From assembly GCA_039654915.1 (NCBI GenBank), contig CM077594.1, positions 16,553,001 through 16,617,000 on the forward strand: DNA of 64,000 nt, given 5' to 3'. Source of the DNA: Aquilaria yunnanensis. Taxonomy: Eukaryota > Streptophyta > Magnoliopsida > Malvales > Thymelaeaceae. Positions 12,901 to 24,370 of the stretch are shown here, piece after piece. The position numbers and the translations under genes were made by a program. A model generated the notes under the pieces. It was not told where the DNA came from and did no database searches. It worked only from the letters and a program-made list of their open reading frames with translations. Position 1 is the stretch's first letter. Each line of letters begins with the position of its first letter.

Positions 12901-13876
12901 TCATCTATGCATGTAATTGATCTTATAAAAAATATATTACATCAACATTTTGACATGAAAGACTTAGGGGAGGCAAAATGTTATTCTTGGCATGAAAATT
13001 ACAAGGTGTGTTGATGGTATTTTCATAGATCAATCTCATTACATTGATAAAATTTTGAGTAAGTTTGGTTATGCAAGTACAAAACCAGTGTTAACTCCCA
13101 TGTCAAATGGTATAAAATTGTTGCCTACCATGCATGATGAAAGTGTTGTTAATCAAACCTTATATGCTAGTATAACTGGTAGTTTGTGCTATCTTACCGA
13201 TTGTACTAGACCTGATATTTCATATGCAATGGGTATACTTGCGAGATTTACTAGTAAACCAAATATGGATAATTAGAAAGCTATTGATCACTTAATGGGA
13301 TATTTGAGATATACAAAAAATTATGGTTTATTTTTTCAAAGATATCTTGCTGTACTTGAGGGCCATTGTGATGCTGATTGGAACACTTTGTCAAATGATT
13401 CTCTATCTGCTACGGGATATGTCTTTACTTTAGCAGGTGGTGCGGTGTGCTAAAAATCTAAAAAACAGCAAATAATAGCAAAGTCCATGATGGAGGCAGA
13501 ATTAATTGCTCTAGCCTCTACATGTGAAGAATCTAGTTGGCTCAGAGATCTTTTATTTGAAATCCCTTTATGGGAAAAACTGGTACCTCCTATTTTAATA
13601 CATTGTGACAATACTGCTACAATACATACAGTGAATAACTATTATTATAACGGAAAATCCAGACCTATTCAGAGAAAACACAGTACTGTAAGATTCTATA
13701 TGACTGGTGGAGTTGTTAATGTGGACTATGTGAAATCATGTGAAAATATTGCAGATCCGCTAACAAAATCTCTTGCAAGAGACAAGGTCTGGATTACATT
13801 GAGGGAGATGGGATTGAAACCCAAATTGAATGGAGCTTCCTATGAGGATACCCAACCCAAAAATCAGAGATCTTGA
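9918..13876 (+). pseudogene. Copia gag-pol polyprotein, broken by stops and frameshifts
   Basis: Domains appear in order. First comes a UBN2-type gag (about 9918-10472, ending in a premature stop), then a CCHC zinc knuckle CFACGKPGHLAKVC (10714-10755) and a protease with WWIDSGASRHV (about 10861). The integrase follows (about 11255-12120) with an HxxxC-type pre-integrase region, FITFIDDFSKYT and SDKGMEYG. The Copia reverse transcriptase (about 12340-13010) has CKWVLRKKF, ARLVAKGF, QMDVKTAFLNGDLEEEIYM and the catalytic YVDDLLIF. RNase H (about 13260-13800) has EAELIALAS and CDNTATI. At least six breaks lie between these blocks: stops near 10470, 11038, 11533, 11803, 12127, 12762 and 13274, with shifts near 10660 and 12990. 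The protein would have copied and integrated the element; this copy cannot make it. Confidence 0.92.
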
Positions 13877-14352
13877 GGCTTGGGTTTTGAATGGGAAAAA
13901 CAAATTATAGTGAAGCCGTTAAGAGATGCACTATTTTAGAGATTTATTTCTTGACTCATCCCTATGGTGTAGATGCATCTATCCTATAATGATTGAAGGT
14001 TGAGCATTTGCTCTTAATGAGAATCTGTAGCTCTTTATTGAATGGGGTGAAGTTGGAGTGAAGTTGCTTTGTGGACTATTACTAAAATCGCTCATGAAAA
14101 AAATCAGGATTTGCACATGGCCATCAATAGTGCAGGCTTATAAGCTCAATGGACACCTGGTTTATTATGTGTGTTAGGTGAACTTGTGTCCACAAGCGAC
14201 CATAGTTCAAGGTAGTACCACTATTGGTCATGGAACAAAGAAGCCGACTCACTAAGTAAATGTTCAAGGTATCACCACCTTTATTAAGCATAATAAACTG
14301 TCTTTACCCAAATATATATTATTATGGTTTTTTATTGAAATAGAGAGGAAAA

Positions 14353-14994
14353 TGTTAGATATTATTTCAATAAAATAATTTTTTGAAAAAATAAATATAT
14401 AAATAAATAAAATATTAATTTTTTTACAGCCGTTTAGGACTTTAAAAACTTAAACGCTTATTTTTCTCCTAGTTAACATAGGGAGCTACACATTTAGGCT
14501 AATTAGTTTTCCTACCTGTTAGGTTACATTATATTTGCATTAAGTCATTAACAACTAAATTATAATTACTTATTTCCAATGTTTCTCTTTCATAGTCTAT
14601 ATATATATATATAGCTCCTGTTCATCTGAATATATATACATATATTTTTTGCCTCTCCTTTTCTCTTATTATTCAGATTTTCCACAAATATATTTTTTCT
14701 TTATCTCCAAAATAATATTGGGTAAAGAAATGTGTGAATGGAGCTTTGTTCTACCATAGTGCAAGTGTAAATAGAACTGCAACAACAAAGTTGGGCTGTT
14801 GTATCTTGAAGGCGGCGTGACCCGAGGCCGTTGCATCGGTGTGGCATGAAACGTCCAAAAGAAAGTGGGCAGCTCCACGCCTCAGCTCAAAATCCTTTGT
14901 ATTATCTGTGATATTATTATTATTTTATTTTAGATTATTATCTGTAATTTTATTTTTCTTTTGTATCGATTTTTTTTTGCCATGAGGAACAACA
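14353..14994 (+). repeat. 3' LTR of the Copia element
   Basis: Direct repeat of 9191-9838, preceded by a polypurine tract and followed by the target-site duplicate CCAAA. Substitutions relative to the 5' LTR are scattered throughout. Confidence 0.93.
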
Positions 14995-16042
14995 CCAAAC
15001 CCAGATGGTAGATCCATCCCTAATAAACCAAATCTGATATGGACTAAGCAAAGCACTTCCATGCAATAATCCTTACCAAATCGAGGAGGAATTACCCTTA
15101 CTCTTAACTGACTAAATAGATTGAGACCAACCATATTTAGCCATAAGAACTCTAAAAACTAAAGAATTAGGATTACCAGCAAAAATACGCTAAAATGTTT
15201 TTGCGAGAAGGGCTTGATTGAAAAGTCGTATGCCCTTAACACCTACACCTCCTATGCCCTTAGGATGCATGAGAAGATGTTTGTTTTTTATATGCTAAGA
15301 ACACTTGTCTTGAGAGCCCAACCACCAAAATTTAATATACTTACTAGAAATCTCATCCAAGATTATCATTGGCATTTTAACAAGTGACAATGTAGACAGG
15401 CAATGAGGTTAGTGTAAATTGTGTCAAAGTTAACCGCCTGCCATTATTTAGCAACTTCTTTTTCCAATTATCCAGTTGCTTTGTGATCTTATCTTGCAAG
15501 AATTTGAAAGTTCAGGAATTTCCCAGATTTTGACAGAAAGAAGCTTTCAAATAGTTTAAAATACCCAGATTCACTTGAAATAGGGTAATATTGTAGTATT
15601 TCTAGATTGCATCTAAAGAAACATTCCTATTGAACATCCACTCAAACTTAGAGAAATTAACTTCCTGTTTTTAGTCTTTAAAACCGACTCCTTAAAAGGA
15701 TGAAAAAATATCAAATAGTCATCTGCAAATAATAAAGGGTTAATAGAAGGACCCTCCTGACTTGCTTTCAAACCCACTAGCGCACCTGTTGATTTGAGGC
15801 TAGAGAGATCGCTTGAAAGAGCTTCGGCACATAAAATGAATAGATAAGGTGAGAAAGGGTCACCCTGACGCAAACCTGCCAGAGGATTAAACCACTTAGT
15901 TATGTTGCCATTAACTAATACTGAGTATGAAATAGTGGAAACACATTGCATGATAAAAGTAACCCATGAATCAGGGAATAACATGCACCAAAGAACTTTT
16001 TCTAAAAAAGACTAGCTGATCTTATTGTAAACTTTCCAGAGG
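14995..16042 (-). pseudogene. LINE ORF2 reverse transcriptase fragment
   Basis: On the minus strand, 15984-15613 translates into a core L1-type reverse transcriptase. It includes an LFPDSWVTFIMQCVSTISYS-type helix, GLRQGDPFSPYLFILCAEAL, and the catalytic box as LLFADDYLIF (the usual ADD Asp pair retained). The reading degrades toward 15000 but still resembles LINE sequence, and it resumes at 9190 beyond the Copia element. Upstream it is cut by the hAT-like element at 16043-16470 and resumes at 16479. The enzyme would have carried out target-primed reverse transcription; this copy is dead. Confidence 0.9.
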
Positions 16043-16470
16043 CAGTGGCAAAGCAAAGTAGGGGCAGGGGGTGCCATTGCCCCTCCTTGCCTTGGAAAAT
16101 TTTGGAAAGATTTAAATATGGGTACTTAATTGGTTAATTCAAGAGAAATTAGGGACTGGATGTGCATTTTTACCCCAAAAAATGATGGAAAAATATAAAG
16201 ATGGGCAGTAGTAAGGTGGGCGCTAAGGAAAGTAGGGACTAAATGAGTAATTATTCCCTTTAGCCTTAAGCAGATATTCTAAAATGGCCTAAATGCACCA
16301 TTAGTCCTCAACTTGTCCAACTCGTATGAGTTGCTCCCTGAGCTTTGAATTAGTATGACTTAGTCCCAATCTCCAGCTTTGTCTCGCCACGATGTTGTCC
16401 CTCTCCTCCGGGCTACGTCGACTGTCCTCTAAGCCCACCCTTTGAACCAAAAATCTTGGTTCCACCACTG
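16043..16470. mobile_element. Non-autonomous hAT-like element (428 bp) inside the LINE
   Basis: The left end begins CAGTGGCAAAGC and the right end, reversed, begins CAGTGGTGGAACC, a hAT-type terminal inverted repeat. The flanking 8-mers TCCAGAGG (16035-16042) and TCTAGAGG (16471-16478) match at 7 of 8 positions, the 8-bp duplication expected of hAT. The LINE reading frame is interrupted exactly here and continues on both sides. It encodes nothing. The terminal wording resembles hAT elements whose transposase has a TTF zinc finger, the type found as a pseudogene at 57480-62468. Confidence 0.85.
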
Positions 16471-16828
16471 TCTAGAGGTCTAATTTCAAGACAGGTTTGA
16501 TACCCCAATGCCCACTTCTAAAATTTGTTACCTTAACTGCTTGCATAGTTTCATGCATAATTATAATGTTATCCTGGATATGTTGGCCTGGAACAAAAGC
16601 ATTCTGATTCTCTGAAACTAAAGAAAGGATTACAGGTTTTAATCCATTAACAAGAACTTATTGTTACATAGAATTATATCATAATAAAGAGGTATAACAA
16701 AAATTCTATTAATAAGTGTATCCTGGGCTCTATCCCACCCTACCTAAGCCCCCGATTTGGCTATAAAAAGGATAAATATTTTGCACAAGTTAAAATTCAA
16801 ACTATAACTAATTACAAGAAATGATGGT
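16471..16828 (-). pseudogene. LINE reverse transcriptase, N-terminal part of the same LINE
   Basis: The minus-strand translation of about 16690-16479 includes SENQNAFVPGQHIQDNIII, the LINE motif preceding the first catalytic Asp box. It therefore joins the fragment at 14995-16042 once the hAT-like insert is removed. From about 16700 to 16828 I can no longer follow LINE coding; the last 5 bp (ATGGT, 16824-16828) are the target duplicate of the next retrotransposon. Confidence 0.75.
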
Positions 16829-19800
16829 TGTTGACACCCAATTTCATCCGACCATTAAAAAAAAATTAAAAATTAAAAATTAAAATTTTTTTTTAAAAAA
16901 AATTATATATTTTTTTAAGAGGGGTTTATTTTTATTTTTATAGTATGTGTGTTTAAAAAAAAAACAGGTTAAAAAGTTAACAAAAATTAAAATTAAATTA
17001 ATTAAGAAAAAAGAGAAACTAAAAATTAAGAAAAATTTTATTATTAGTCAATTAATTAAAAAAAATTAATTAATTAATTTAGTTTAAAAAGAAATCCCTG
17101 GAAAACATTTTTTTTCTCTCACTGTCGGCACGAACCGACAAAAATGTCAACACCTGCTCTCAGACTTTCTCTCCACCCAGCTGGCCTAGAGATTGGATCT
17201 TATCTTCTTATCTCTTTTTCTTCCCGGTTCCTGGTTCCGGCTGAAGAGGGAACTCTCACCTGCTTCCAAATCGGATCTCTCTCTCAAATTCCATCCTTTC
17301 TTGGGGGCGGGGGGGAAGCGACTTCTTCTGTGTGGGTCTTTTATTTCTCCTCTCTTGGCCATCTCCTGCTTGGTCTCCCTCGTTCATAGCTTCCAGCGAC
17401 CCTTTTGCGGACAATTAAAGCAAGTTCAACTTTGCTCTGCCCTTGTTCATCCTCTCCTGCATCTTTTACGTTACAAACACAACAGCATCCAGCAACTTAG
17501 TCAATCCATCGGTGAGCTCCACCGGTTGAGTCAAGACGAGGAGACCGTGAGCGCGAGCAACGACGACTTCTTGTTCTACGCCTTCAACGTCGAAACCTTC
17601 TGCTTCTTCTCTGTCACAACGCCCTCCGCTGCGCTCGCGTCGCTCCGCCACCCTATTCTTCCCTCCTCGTCTCGCACATCACCGCTTCGGATTTCATTGG
17701 CTCCGCCGCCTTGCTCTCGCTTCACCGCCGTCCACCACTTATCCGCAACCTCTCCTTAGACCTCTGCATATCCCAGTCCTCCTCTGTCTCCGCCTTTCTG
17801 ACCTCGCGGCTGGATTCCGGTGGCCATGTCGGGCTGTGTGAGTATCTGAAGCCGTTGCTGCCGATGCATGACATGGAAGACGATGAGCTGTTATGGAGAG
17901 CATCGATGGTGACTCAGATTACCAAGTATCCGTTTCAGAGGGTTCCAAAGGTTGAGCCTCCCGGCTCTGTAATATACGGCCGAAGAATTTCCCAGCAAGG
18001 TCCAAGGAGCCCAAAGCATAGCCCAAGCAACTGCCATGGCGAAACTAGCATTCTAGCGATCCTTCTGATGCTAAGTGTGGCGGTAACCATGACGGAAGTG
18101 CAGCTGGCGTGCAAGTCGAAGCTGGTGCCATGCGTCGACCACCTGAACTCCACTGCCAACGCCTCCGGTGTCACCTTCTACAACAATTTCACCTTCCAGG
18201 GCGACACAGGGGCCGACACCATCCAAGGCCGTCTCCCGACTCGACACGCTCTGTTCCGGATCAGCCGGGAGTGTTTTCTAGCTCGCCGTCTTTCGCGCCT
18301 CGCCGGTTCCAGCTCCACGTCGGCCGCCGTTGCTTGCGCTCCTCGACACCATCCTCATCGTTTAAACCTGAGCTTTTCCTTCCTCCACTGTCGCTTGCGA
18401 ATGAACGGAGAAGAGAAACTGTGCACAACGATCTCGGTTTCAGAAGTTTCAAAAATTTAATTTTATTGGTAAAATTCTTATTCAATCCTCCATCTTCTTA
18501 TTTTCTTACATTTAAGTCACTAACTTTATTTTCTTTGCAGATTGAGCATTGACAGTAAATTTTCTTATTTTTGTTTGTTTTGGTCACTCATTAAATGCAG
18601 TCTCTTAAATCAATTCTCTCAAAAGAGGTCATGGATGTTATCATAAGTAGTACGGCTGATTTGGGACCATTAAGTCTCGATTCGTTTAAAAAAAAAAAAA
18701 ACAATTTCTCAGCTTTATGGCATGTAATTGGGTTAAATTCTTCGGTTGAAAATCATTCTGCATCTGAGATAAATATGAAAGCTCCAAACAGTGGACTATT
18801 CACCCCAAATCTTGCTCCGCCATCCCAAGGTGAACTTTCTACCCCTCCAGTTGTAGATCAGAAGCCGTTGCCTGTGGAAACAGTTACTGCCAATTCTAAT
18901 GGTGCTATGTTCTCAGATGTGCAACATCGGTCCTTTGCAAGCACAGGGTTTGCTTCTTTGTTTTCCAAGGGAAATAATGCTTCTTCTTTGATTCCATATA
19001 TTTCTATACATGTTTGATAGTGTTTTATGCAGTGATTTTATATCATATATTAGCATTCGATAAAAGACTATAGATTTTAGGTGATTGACTTCTCACTGTT
19101 GTTTTTTACTTGGACTATTTTTAGTTTTCTATATTTTTTATGTACCCTTATGACCCTTTAGCTGGTTAAAAGTCTAAGTGGTTTCTTGCAGTTGGCAGTC
19201 ATGGTATTCTTGGTTTCTGTGTGAAACTGCTTGCTTCTTGGTATTATAAGTCAATCCTCTACTTGTTCAGATTTATGTGATTTACATTTTATGTACTGTA
19301 GTATTTATTGTGTGGTTGTTCGGTGCGGATAACGATGTAACAAGATCTGTAACATCTTAATTGGTCTGGTGTTGTCATAGACAAAGAATCTCTGTGAGAT
19401 CAACATATTATGTTTCTTATGTTTTTCTTAATGTTAGGAATAGTTTGTTTTTATCTCATCATTGCTCAAGGATTAATAATAATATGTTTTTGATGGACTG
19501 CCTACAATATCTATTTGGTAGTTATGGCTTCTCAGTTTAAGGACTTTAACTTAGTCTTTCAATTTTTCTAATTTGTTCCTATGAGCTACTAATTTTTTAT
19601 TTTGGTTGTAGATTAGTCGCTGACAGCAGATTTATTCTCTTTTTGTTTTCTTTCTTTCTTTGATTATTTAACCATGTATTAGATTTAATCCTTAAATTCA
19701 CTTAAGGATGTAATTTAGGATATTTATTTATTTATTTTCTAGAATGGTTAAATTTTAATTCTTCTAATGTATTTAATCTGTATTAAATTATTGGTTAAAC

Positions 19801-20412
19801 AATATTTAAATTTTTGGAAATCCGTCCTAAGATGGATTATTTGTTCCATATCCGGGTGGTCCGATAGGATCTATGGTTTGGAAATATAAAATTTCAAGTA
19901 AATTAAATTAACTTCCATATCCGGATGATCCGTCAGGATCTACGGTTTGGAAAATATCAACCTTTTTTCTAACTAAATAAATTAAATAAATATAAAGATA
20001 AAAATCCATATTCACAATATGGATAAAATTGTTTAAAATTTCACCAAATTCCGTGTCCAAATGACTCGGCAGAGTCCATGGTTCGGAATCAAATCTTCCA
20101 TGTCCAAATGACTCGGCAGAGTCCATGGTTCGGAAGTATAAAATTCTATACAAATTAATTACCAAAAATCCACATCCGATTAATTCAGTTAAAAATTCTA
20201 GATTGAAAATTAACTGAAATTTATTTAAAAGCAAAGCGAAACAAAATTAAAATCAACTAAGGTACCAATTTTTGGGCGTTTTAACAAAGTTGTTTTAACG
20301 TAACCGTACTCCCGAACCCCCGAACTCTCACAGACCATATTTTAGGTATCCAATCGACCTGAGCGAAAACCGATTGGTGGCGACTCCCGAAAACGAACCG
20401 CACGTTGCCACA
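16829..20412 (+). repeat. 5' LTR of the Ogre/Tat-type element
   Basis: Repeated at 32527-36110 with no visible change. Layout: an A/T-rich start (16850-17100); a GC-rich stretch with coding-like sequence (17140-18460) including a glycosyltransferase-like fragment; an unrecognised 140-codon frame at 18595-19017; then AT-rich sequence with short internal duplications. The phrase 'tccaaatgactcggcagag' occurs at about 20054 and 20104. LTRs of this size are at the upper end of those known in plants. Confidence 0.95.
17711..18460 (+). other. Captured gene fragment in the 5' LTR, Core-2/I-branching glycosyltransferase-like
   Basis: A 249-codon open frame lies in the GC-rich part of the LTR. Residues about 39-81 (17825-17953) read as the stretch just before the catalytic domain of plant Core-2/I-branching beta-1,6-N-acetylglucosaminyltransferase-like (GT14, BC10-type) proteins: [15 protein letters not shown] then YPFQRVPKV. 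After VPKV, where such proteins continue into their catalytic core, the reading switches to unrelated sequence. The rest (a hydrophobic [14 protein letters not shown] segment and a Cys/Asn-rich stretch) I do not recognise. It looks like a chimera of host gene pieces carried in the LTR; no function is implied. Confidence 0.45.
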
Positions 20413-20415
20413 GCT

Positions 20416-20433
20416 TGGCGACTCCGCTGGGGA
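20416..20433 (+). promoter_or_regulatory. Primer-binding site
   Basis: TGGCGACTCCGCTGGGGA three bases after the 5' LTR. This word is characteristic of Tat/Ogre-type elements, where it pairs with the 3' end of a host tRNA (reported as an arginine tRNA). Downstream flanking sequence of the 3' LTR lacks it, as expected. Confidence 0.85.
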
Positions 20434-21780
20434 CCCTGGTTAGTGAGTCAAGCCTAAAAGTTGATTTATTTTGTTCTGTTTTGTTTATTTTTATGTGAAT
20501 TTATATGTTATATTTACTTATTCTAAACATGCATAATGCATTCACAAAATGAAGCTCTATACCCGAGCTTCCTTAAATCAAACACGATTCTTTCTAAGCG
20601 GAATTGGTGTTGCTGTCCTTGTGAGGCCACGGTCTCCAAGCCTTCACCGGTTTCAAAGTAGCAAAGTAGTGTATTGCCTTCTGAGACGGTTAGTCTCTGC
20701 ATGGGCCCACGAAAAGCTACGACTCGAATTAATCCATTCCTTACATTAACCCTAGAGGGTAAGGAATCGGGCCGTCACTATGATTTAGTGACGGGATTCG
20801 GGAACTATCCCTAGCCTTTTTGATAAACCACCTTATGCATATAGAATTCCCCACTTAACCATAGAACTGACCATAGTATTCCTCCCATTTACCAACGCCA
20901 TAAGCATGTCTTTGTTATGCTATGTTGTTGTATATTGTTGCTCTACACTTTTATTTTCTTTGTATCTTATATTTATGGTTGTAATTCGTTTTTCCATAAT
21001 AGTTCATGAGTTGTTAATTGCTATTTAACTTATTAATAACCTTATTTTTCTTTTATTGTACTTCTGTTCTATACAATTATTCTTCATGCATCAAAACCAC
21101 GCGTCAAACTGTAATAACTTTTTAATCTTTCTAATAACAACTAGAAATCTCGAAGTTCCTCGATAGTGAATAATCAAGCTCACTCATTGCATGCATCCAT
21201 TACATCAATCACATACATATAAAGTCTAATAAAAACATAATCTCAGTTTTCTATTGCATGCATTCCATTACATTAATCATGTACATATAAACTTTGATAA
21301 AAACATAATTTCATTTTGTATTACATACATCCATCACACCAATCAAGTGCATATGAAGTCTAATAAAATAAATCTTACTTTAAAACGGTAAAATTGGACC
21401 TCAACATTGATACCCAACTCGGCTCCAAACAAGACTAATAGCAGAACAGACCGAATGACGTCTCATAGATATTGAGTCCAAGATAGAAAGCATGGCCGAG
21501 CAAATAATGAAGTTAATTAAAAAAAAAAAATCCAAGTCCCCGTCAAAGAGCCACAAGATCTCACCTATCTTCCCGGATTCACTCAACAACGGGTCTTAGT
21601 TCAAGAGAAGCCCTTTCACGACTCAGGCCCATCTGATAACATTCACCTAAGGCACAATCCATTTTTTTAAAAAAAAAAAAGAAGAAGCCCCTGCTTAAAG
21701 AAGAAGAGGATACTAAAAAAAAAAAAACTCGAGACCATAGAAAAGAGACTTCAGACCATTGAATGAGACACTGTATTTGG
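20434..21780. other. Leader region between primer-binding site and gag
   Basis: No gene recognised. It includes a three-unit tandem repeat (21184-21378) and lysine-rich remnants around 21490-21740 that may be the decayed N-terminus of gag. Confidence 0.5.
21184..21378. repeat. Three tandem copies of a ~70-bp unit
   Basis: Each unit contains a 'ttgcatgcatccattacat'-like phrase, 'acatataaa' and 'taataaaa'. The units are diverged from each other. Confidence 0.8.
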
Positions 21781-21790
21781 ATCTCTTTCG

Positions 21791-22790
21791 GTGAACGATC
21801 TTTGCTTGATGCCAGACTTTATGAAATATGATGGAATAAGTTGTCCCATCACTCACATTACATTGTTTATAAGAAAAGTACAATCACTCACAAAAGAAGA
21901 GAAGGTGTGGATAACACTTTTTCAAGAAAGTCTTACAAAGTTAATGCTACAATGGTATCCAAGTCAAGCCCCAAAGAACATTAGAACATGGAATGATCTC
22001 ACTCGAGCTTTCATCAATAATTACAAGCATGTTATGGACTTGGCCCAGGATCGCCCAACTCTCCAGAATATGGAGAAGAAGGTACAAAAGACCTTTAAGG
22101 AATATGCACAAAAGTGGAGAGACTTAGCCACACAAGTTCAACCACCTATGATAGAAAAAGAACTAATCACCCTGTTTATCCAAACACTAAATAGACCATT
22201 TTATGAAAAACTACTTCGGAACACTTCGAGTAACTTTTCAAATTTGGTATTACCTAGAGAAAAGATCAAATTTGGAATCAAAACAGGAAAGCTGGTCGAT
22301 TCTTCAATTGGAGGATGTTTCAATGAAAGAAGCGGAGCTATCCAAAACATCATCTCCAAGTCCTATGGTCCACTACCGCTCATGTTACGAGTGAAAGGAT
22401 ATCCTATTGAGACTGTAATCCTCAAGGCTCCCTCATCAGTACCAAATACCACTCATGGGAAGAAAGCTACTTAAGTCGATTCAATTTCCACAAGCAATAA
22501 ACCTGCTATCACCCATACCAACGGTAGCAAAGATCAAGTAGCCTCCCCTTCGAAGTTGGAATGACCCAAATGCCAAATGTGATTACCAAAAATGTTCAAT
22601 TGGGCATTCAAGTGAAAATTGTGTGGTACTGAAAAACAAGGTCCAACAGTTGGTCGAGTCCAAGTTGCTAGACCATGATGTGATTGGTAATTGAAAGTGA
22701 ATATTTCGAGCTAGAATTACATTGATTTTGGAAGGGCTCCAAGTCAGATCCGACCTAACAGTTCGCACACACTTTTGAATAACAGGGAAT
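21791..22790 (+). pseudogene. Tat/Ogre-type gag, decayed
   Basis: An open frame at 21791-22474 (227 codons) reads as the conserved Retrotrans_gag core of plant Tat-lineage elements: LCLMPDF at the start, a KYDG box, TWNDLTRAFINNYKHVMDLA, FKEYAQKWRDLATQVQPP and LNRPFYEKLL. Beyond a stop the homology resumes in another frame with a Cys-His knuckle (C-x4-C-x3-H-x4-C, about 22578-22622) followed by VVLKNKVQQLVESKLL, then ends near 22790. Gag would build the particle that packages the RNA. With the frame broken and the N-terminus ragged, it is probably inactive here. No protease or polymerase follows. Confidence 0.85.
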
Positions 22791-22937
22791 CCTTTTACTA
22801 AACTTTCATCTTTGAGAGCTTGTCAAAGTAAATTAATAGTAAAAATCTCCTAGATTTAGTCCAGAATCTAGGGTGTAGTCTTTGTTAAATGGACACCTGG
22901 TATTCTTTTTCTTGTCTAACAAAAAGATGTAATGTGT

Positions 22938-23058
22938 GCATTCTACCACTTTTTACCAAAAATTTCATCATTACACCTACACATTCTACCACTTTTTACC
23001 AAAAATTCCATTTTTACATCCACATATTCTACCACTTTTTACCAAAAATTCCATCTAT
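22938..23058. repeat. Three tandem copies of a pyrimidine-rich unit
   Basis: The core CATTCTACCACTTTTTACC occurs at about 22939, 22982 and (as CATATT...) 23025, with variable spacers. Confidence 0.85.
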
Positions 23059-23360
23059 CTCTCACTCTTTGCCATTACACCATCCATTATTACCATCACA
23101 CTTTACTTTGTAAGCAATACTACTCGTGGGTGAAAATGAAAGTTAAGAGAGATTTGATAGTAGTGATCTTCAAGGTACTGCCAAATCTAGTAAGAAGGAT
23201 TTCAAATGTTGCACCTCAACTCTCAAAAGGGAATTCGCAGTGGTTATCAACACCCTTGTAAGAAGTCTGGGGTTAGTTTCCAAAGAAGGTAGCTCTCATA
23301 TTAAATGACTTCAGTGGCCTTCCAATTCTCACAAATGCTCAACACAAAAAAAAAAAGGTT

Positions 23361-23680
23361 CTCAATTTTCCACAACACAAATTCCAAAAAAAAAAAAAAA
23401 AAAGAAGTTCATCCCTTATCAAAAGGCAACAAGGGAAAATTCAAATCCAAAACAAAAAGAGACTGAGAGCAAACACGAGCAAGTAAGGCCACTTGAGTCA
23501 TCTCACTTCAAGACGGCTATGATCTCGGTTCTCTGCAACACAAATTCCAAAAAATGAAAGAAGTTCATCCCTTCTATCAGAATCCATTAAGGGAAAATTC
23601 AAAAAAAACAAAAAGAGACCGAGAGCAAGCACGAGCAAGCAAGGCCACTTGAGTCATCTCACTTCAAGAGAGTTATCAAG
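23361..23680. repeat. Two tandem copies of a ~160-180-bp unit
   Basis: Both copies run from 'caacacaaattccaaaa' through 'aagttcatccctt' and 'agagcaa.cacgagcaag' to 'ttgagtcatctcacttcaag'. They differ mainly in A-tract length. Confidence 0.85.
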
Positions 23681-23959
23681 TATGTCATCACCATAGCTCA
23701 CAAAAAAAAAAAAAAAAAGGAAACAAAAACAAAAACAAAAAAAGAAAAAAAAAAGAAAAGAAACGAAGCTCAAGTTAGAGCCAAAAAAAGAAAAAGCAAA
23801 AAAAGTGAGCTATGGATTCTAGACTGAAAACCTGTAAAGGCGGTTTAGAACACAAAAGCAACTTTCAAGCCAAGCATACATGAAGACCACGATAGTTAGG
23901 GGGCAACAGATGAGGTTTAACTTTCTGGAAAGGTGGCAAGTTTGAGGTCTTCACTATTG

Positions 23960-24370
23960 AATTTTTCACCGTAATCAAATTTGCTCACGAGTAGTATTAA
24001 AAGACCCTTCTCCCACACCACTTAAACTTAACTTTCCTCAGACTGAACATCCTCATTCAGCTAAAAGACTATCATTGTGAAACATGTTTCTACCTTATTT
24101 AATACTGCTCACGAGTAGTATTAAAAGACCATTCTTTCACATCACTTAAACTTAACTTTCCTCAGACCTAACATCTTCATTCAGTTTAAAGACTATCATT
24201 GTGAATCATGTTTCTACCTTATTTAATACTGCTCACGAGTAATATTAAAAGACAATTCTTTTACACCACTCAAACTTAACTTTCCTCACACCTAACATTT
24301 ACCTCTCGATATCATCCTCATTCAGTTAAAAGGCTATTATTGTGAATCATGTTTCTACCTTATTGCCTTG
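23960..24370. repeat. Three tandem copies of a ~120-bp unit
   Basis: Each unit runs from 'gctcacgagtagtattaaaa' through 'cttaaacttaactttcctca' to 'catgtttctaccttatt'. Confidence 0.9.

Larger units (their letters stand above)
9191..14994 (+). mobile_element. Ty1/Copia LTR retrotransposon, complete but decayed, inserted in a LINE
   Basis: Two direct LTRs (9191-9838 and 14353-14994) begin TGTTAG and end AACA. They are flanked by identical 5-bp duplications CCAAA (9186-9190 and 14995-14999). A polypurine tract AGAGAGGAAAA (14342-14352) abuts the 3' LTR. Between the LTRs, gag, protease, integrase, reverse transcriptase and RNase H follow in Copia order. The LTRs have diverged by many substitutions and small indels, and the coding region has several stops and frameshifts, so it is not recent. 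I could not recognise a standard primer-binding site just after the 5' LTR. Confidence 0.95.
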
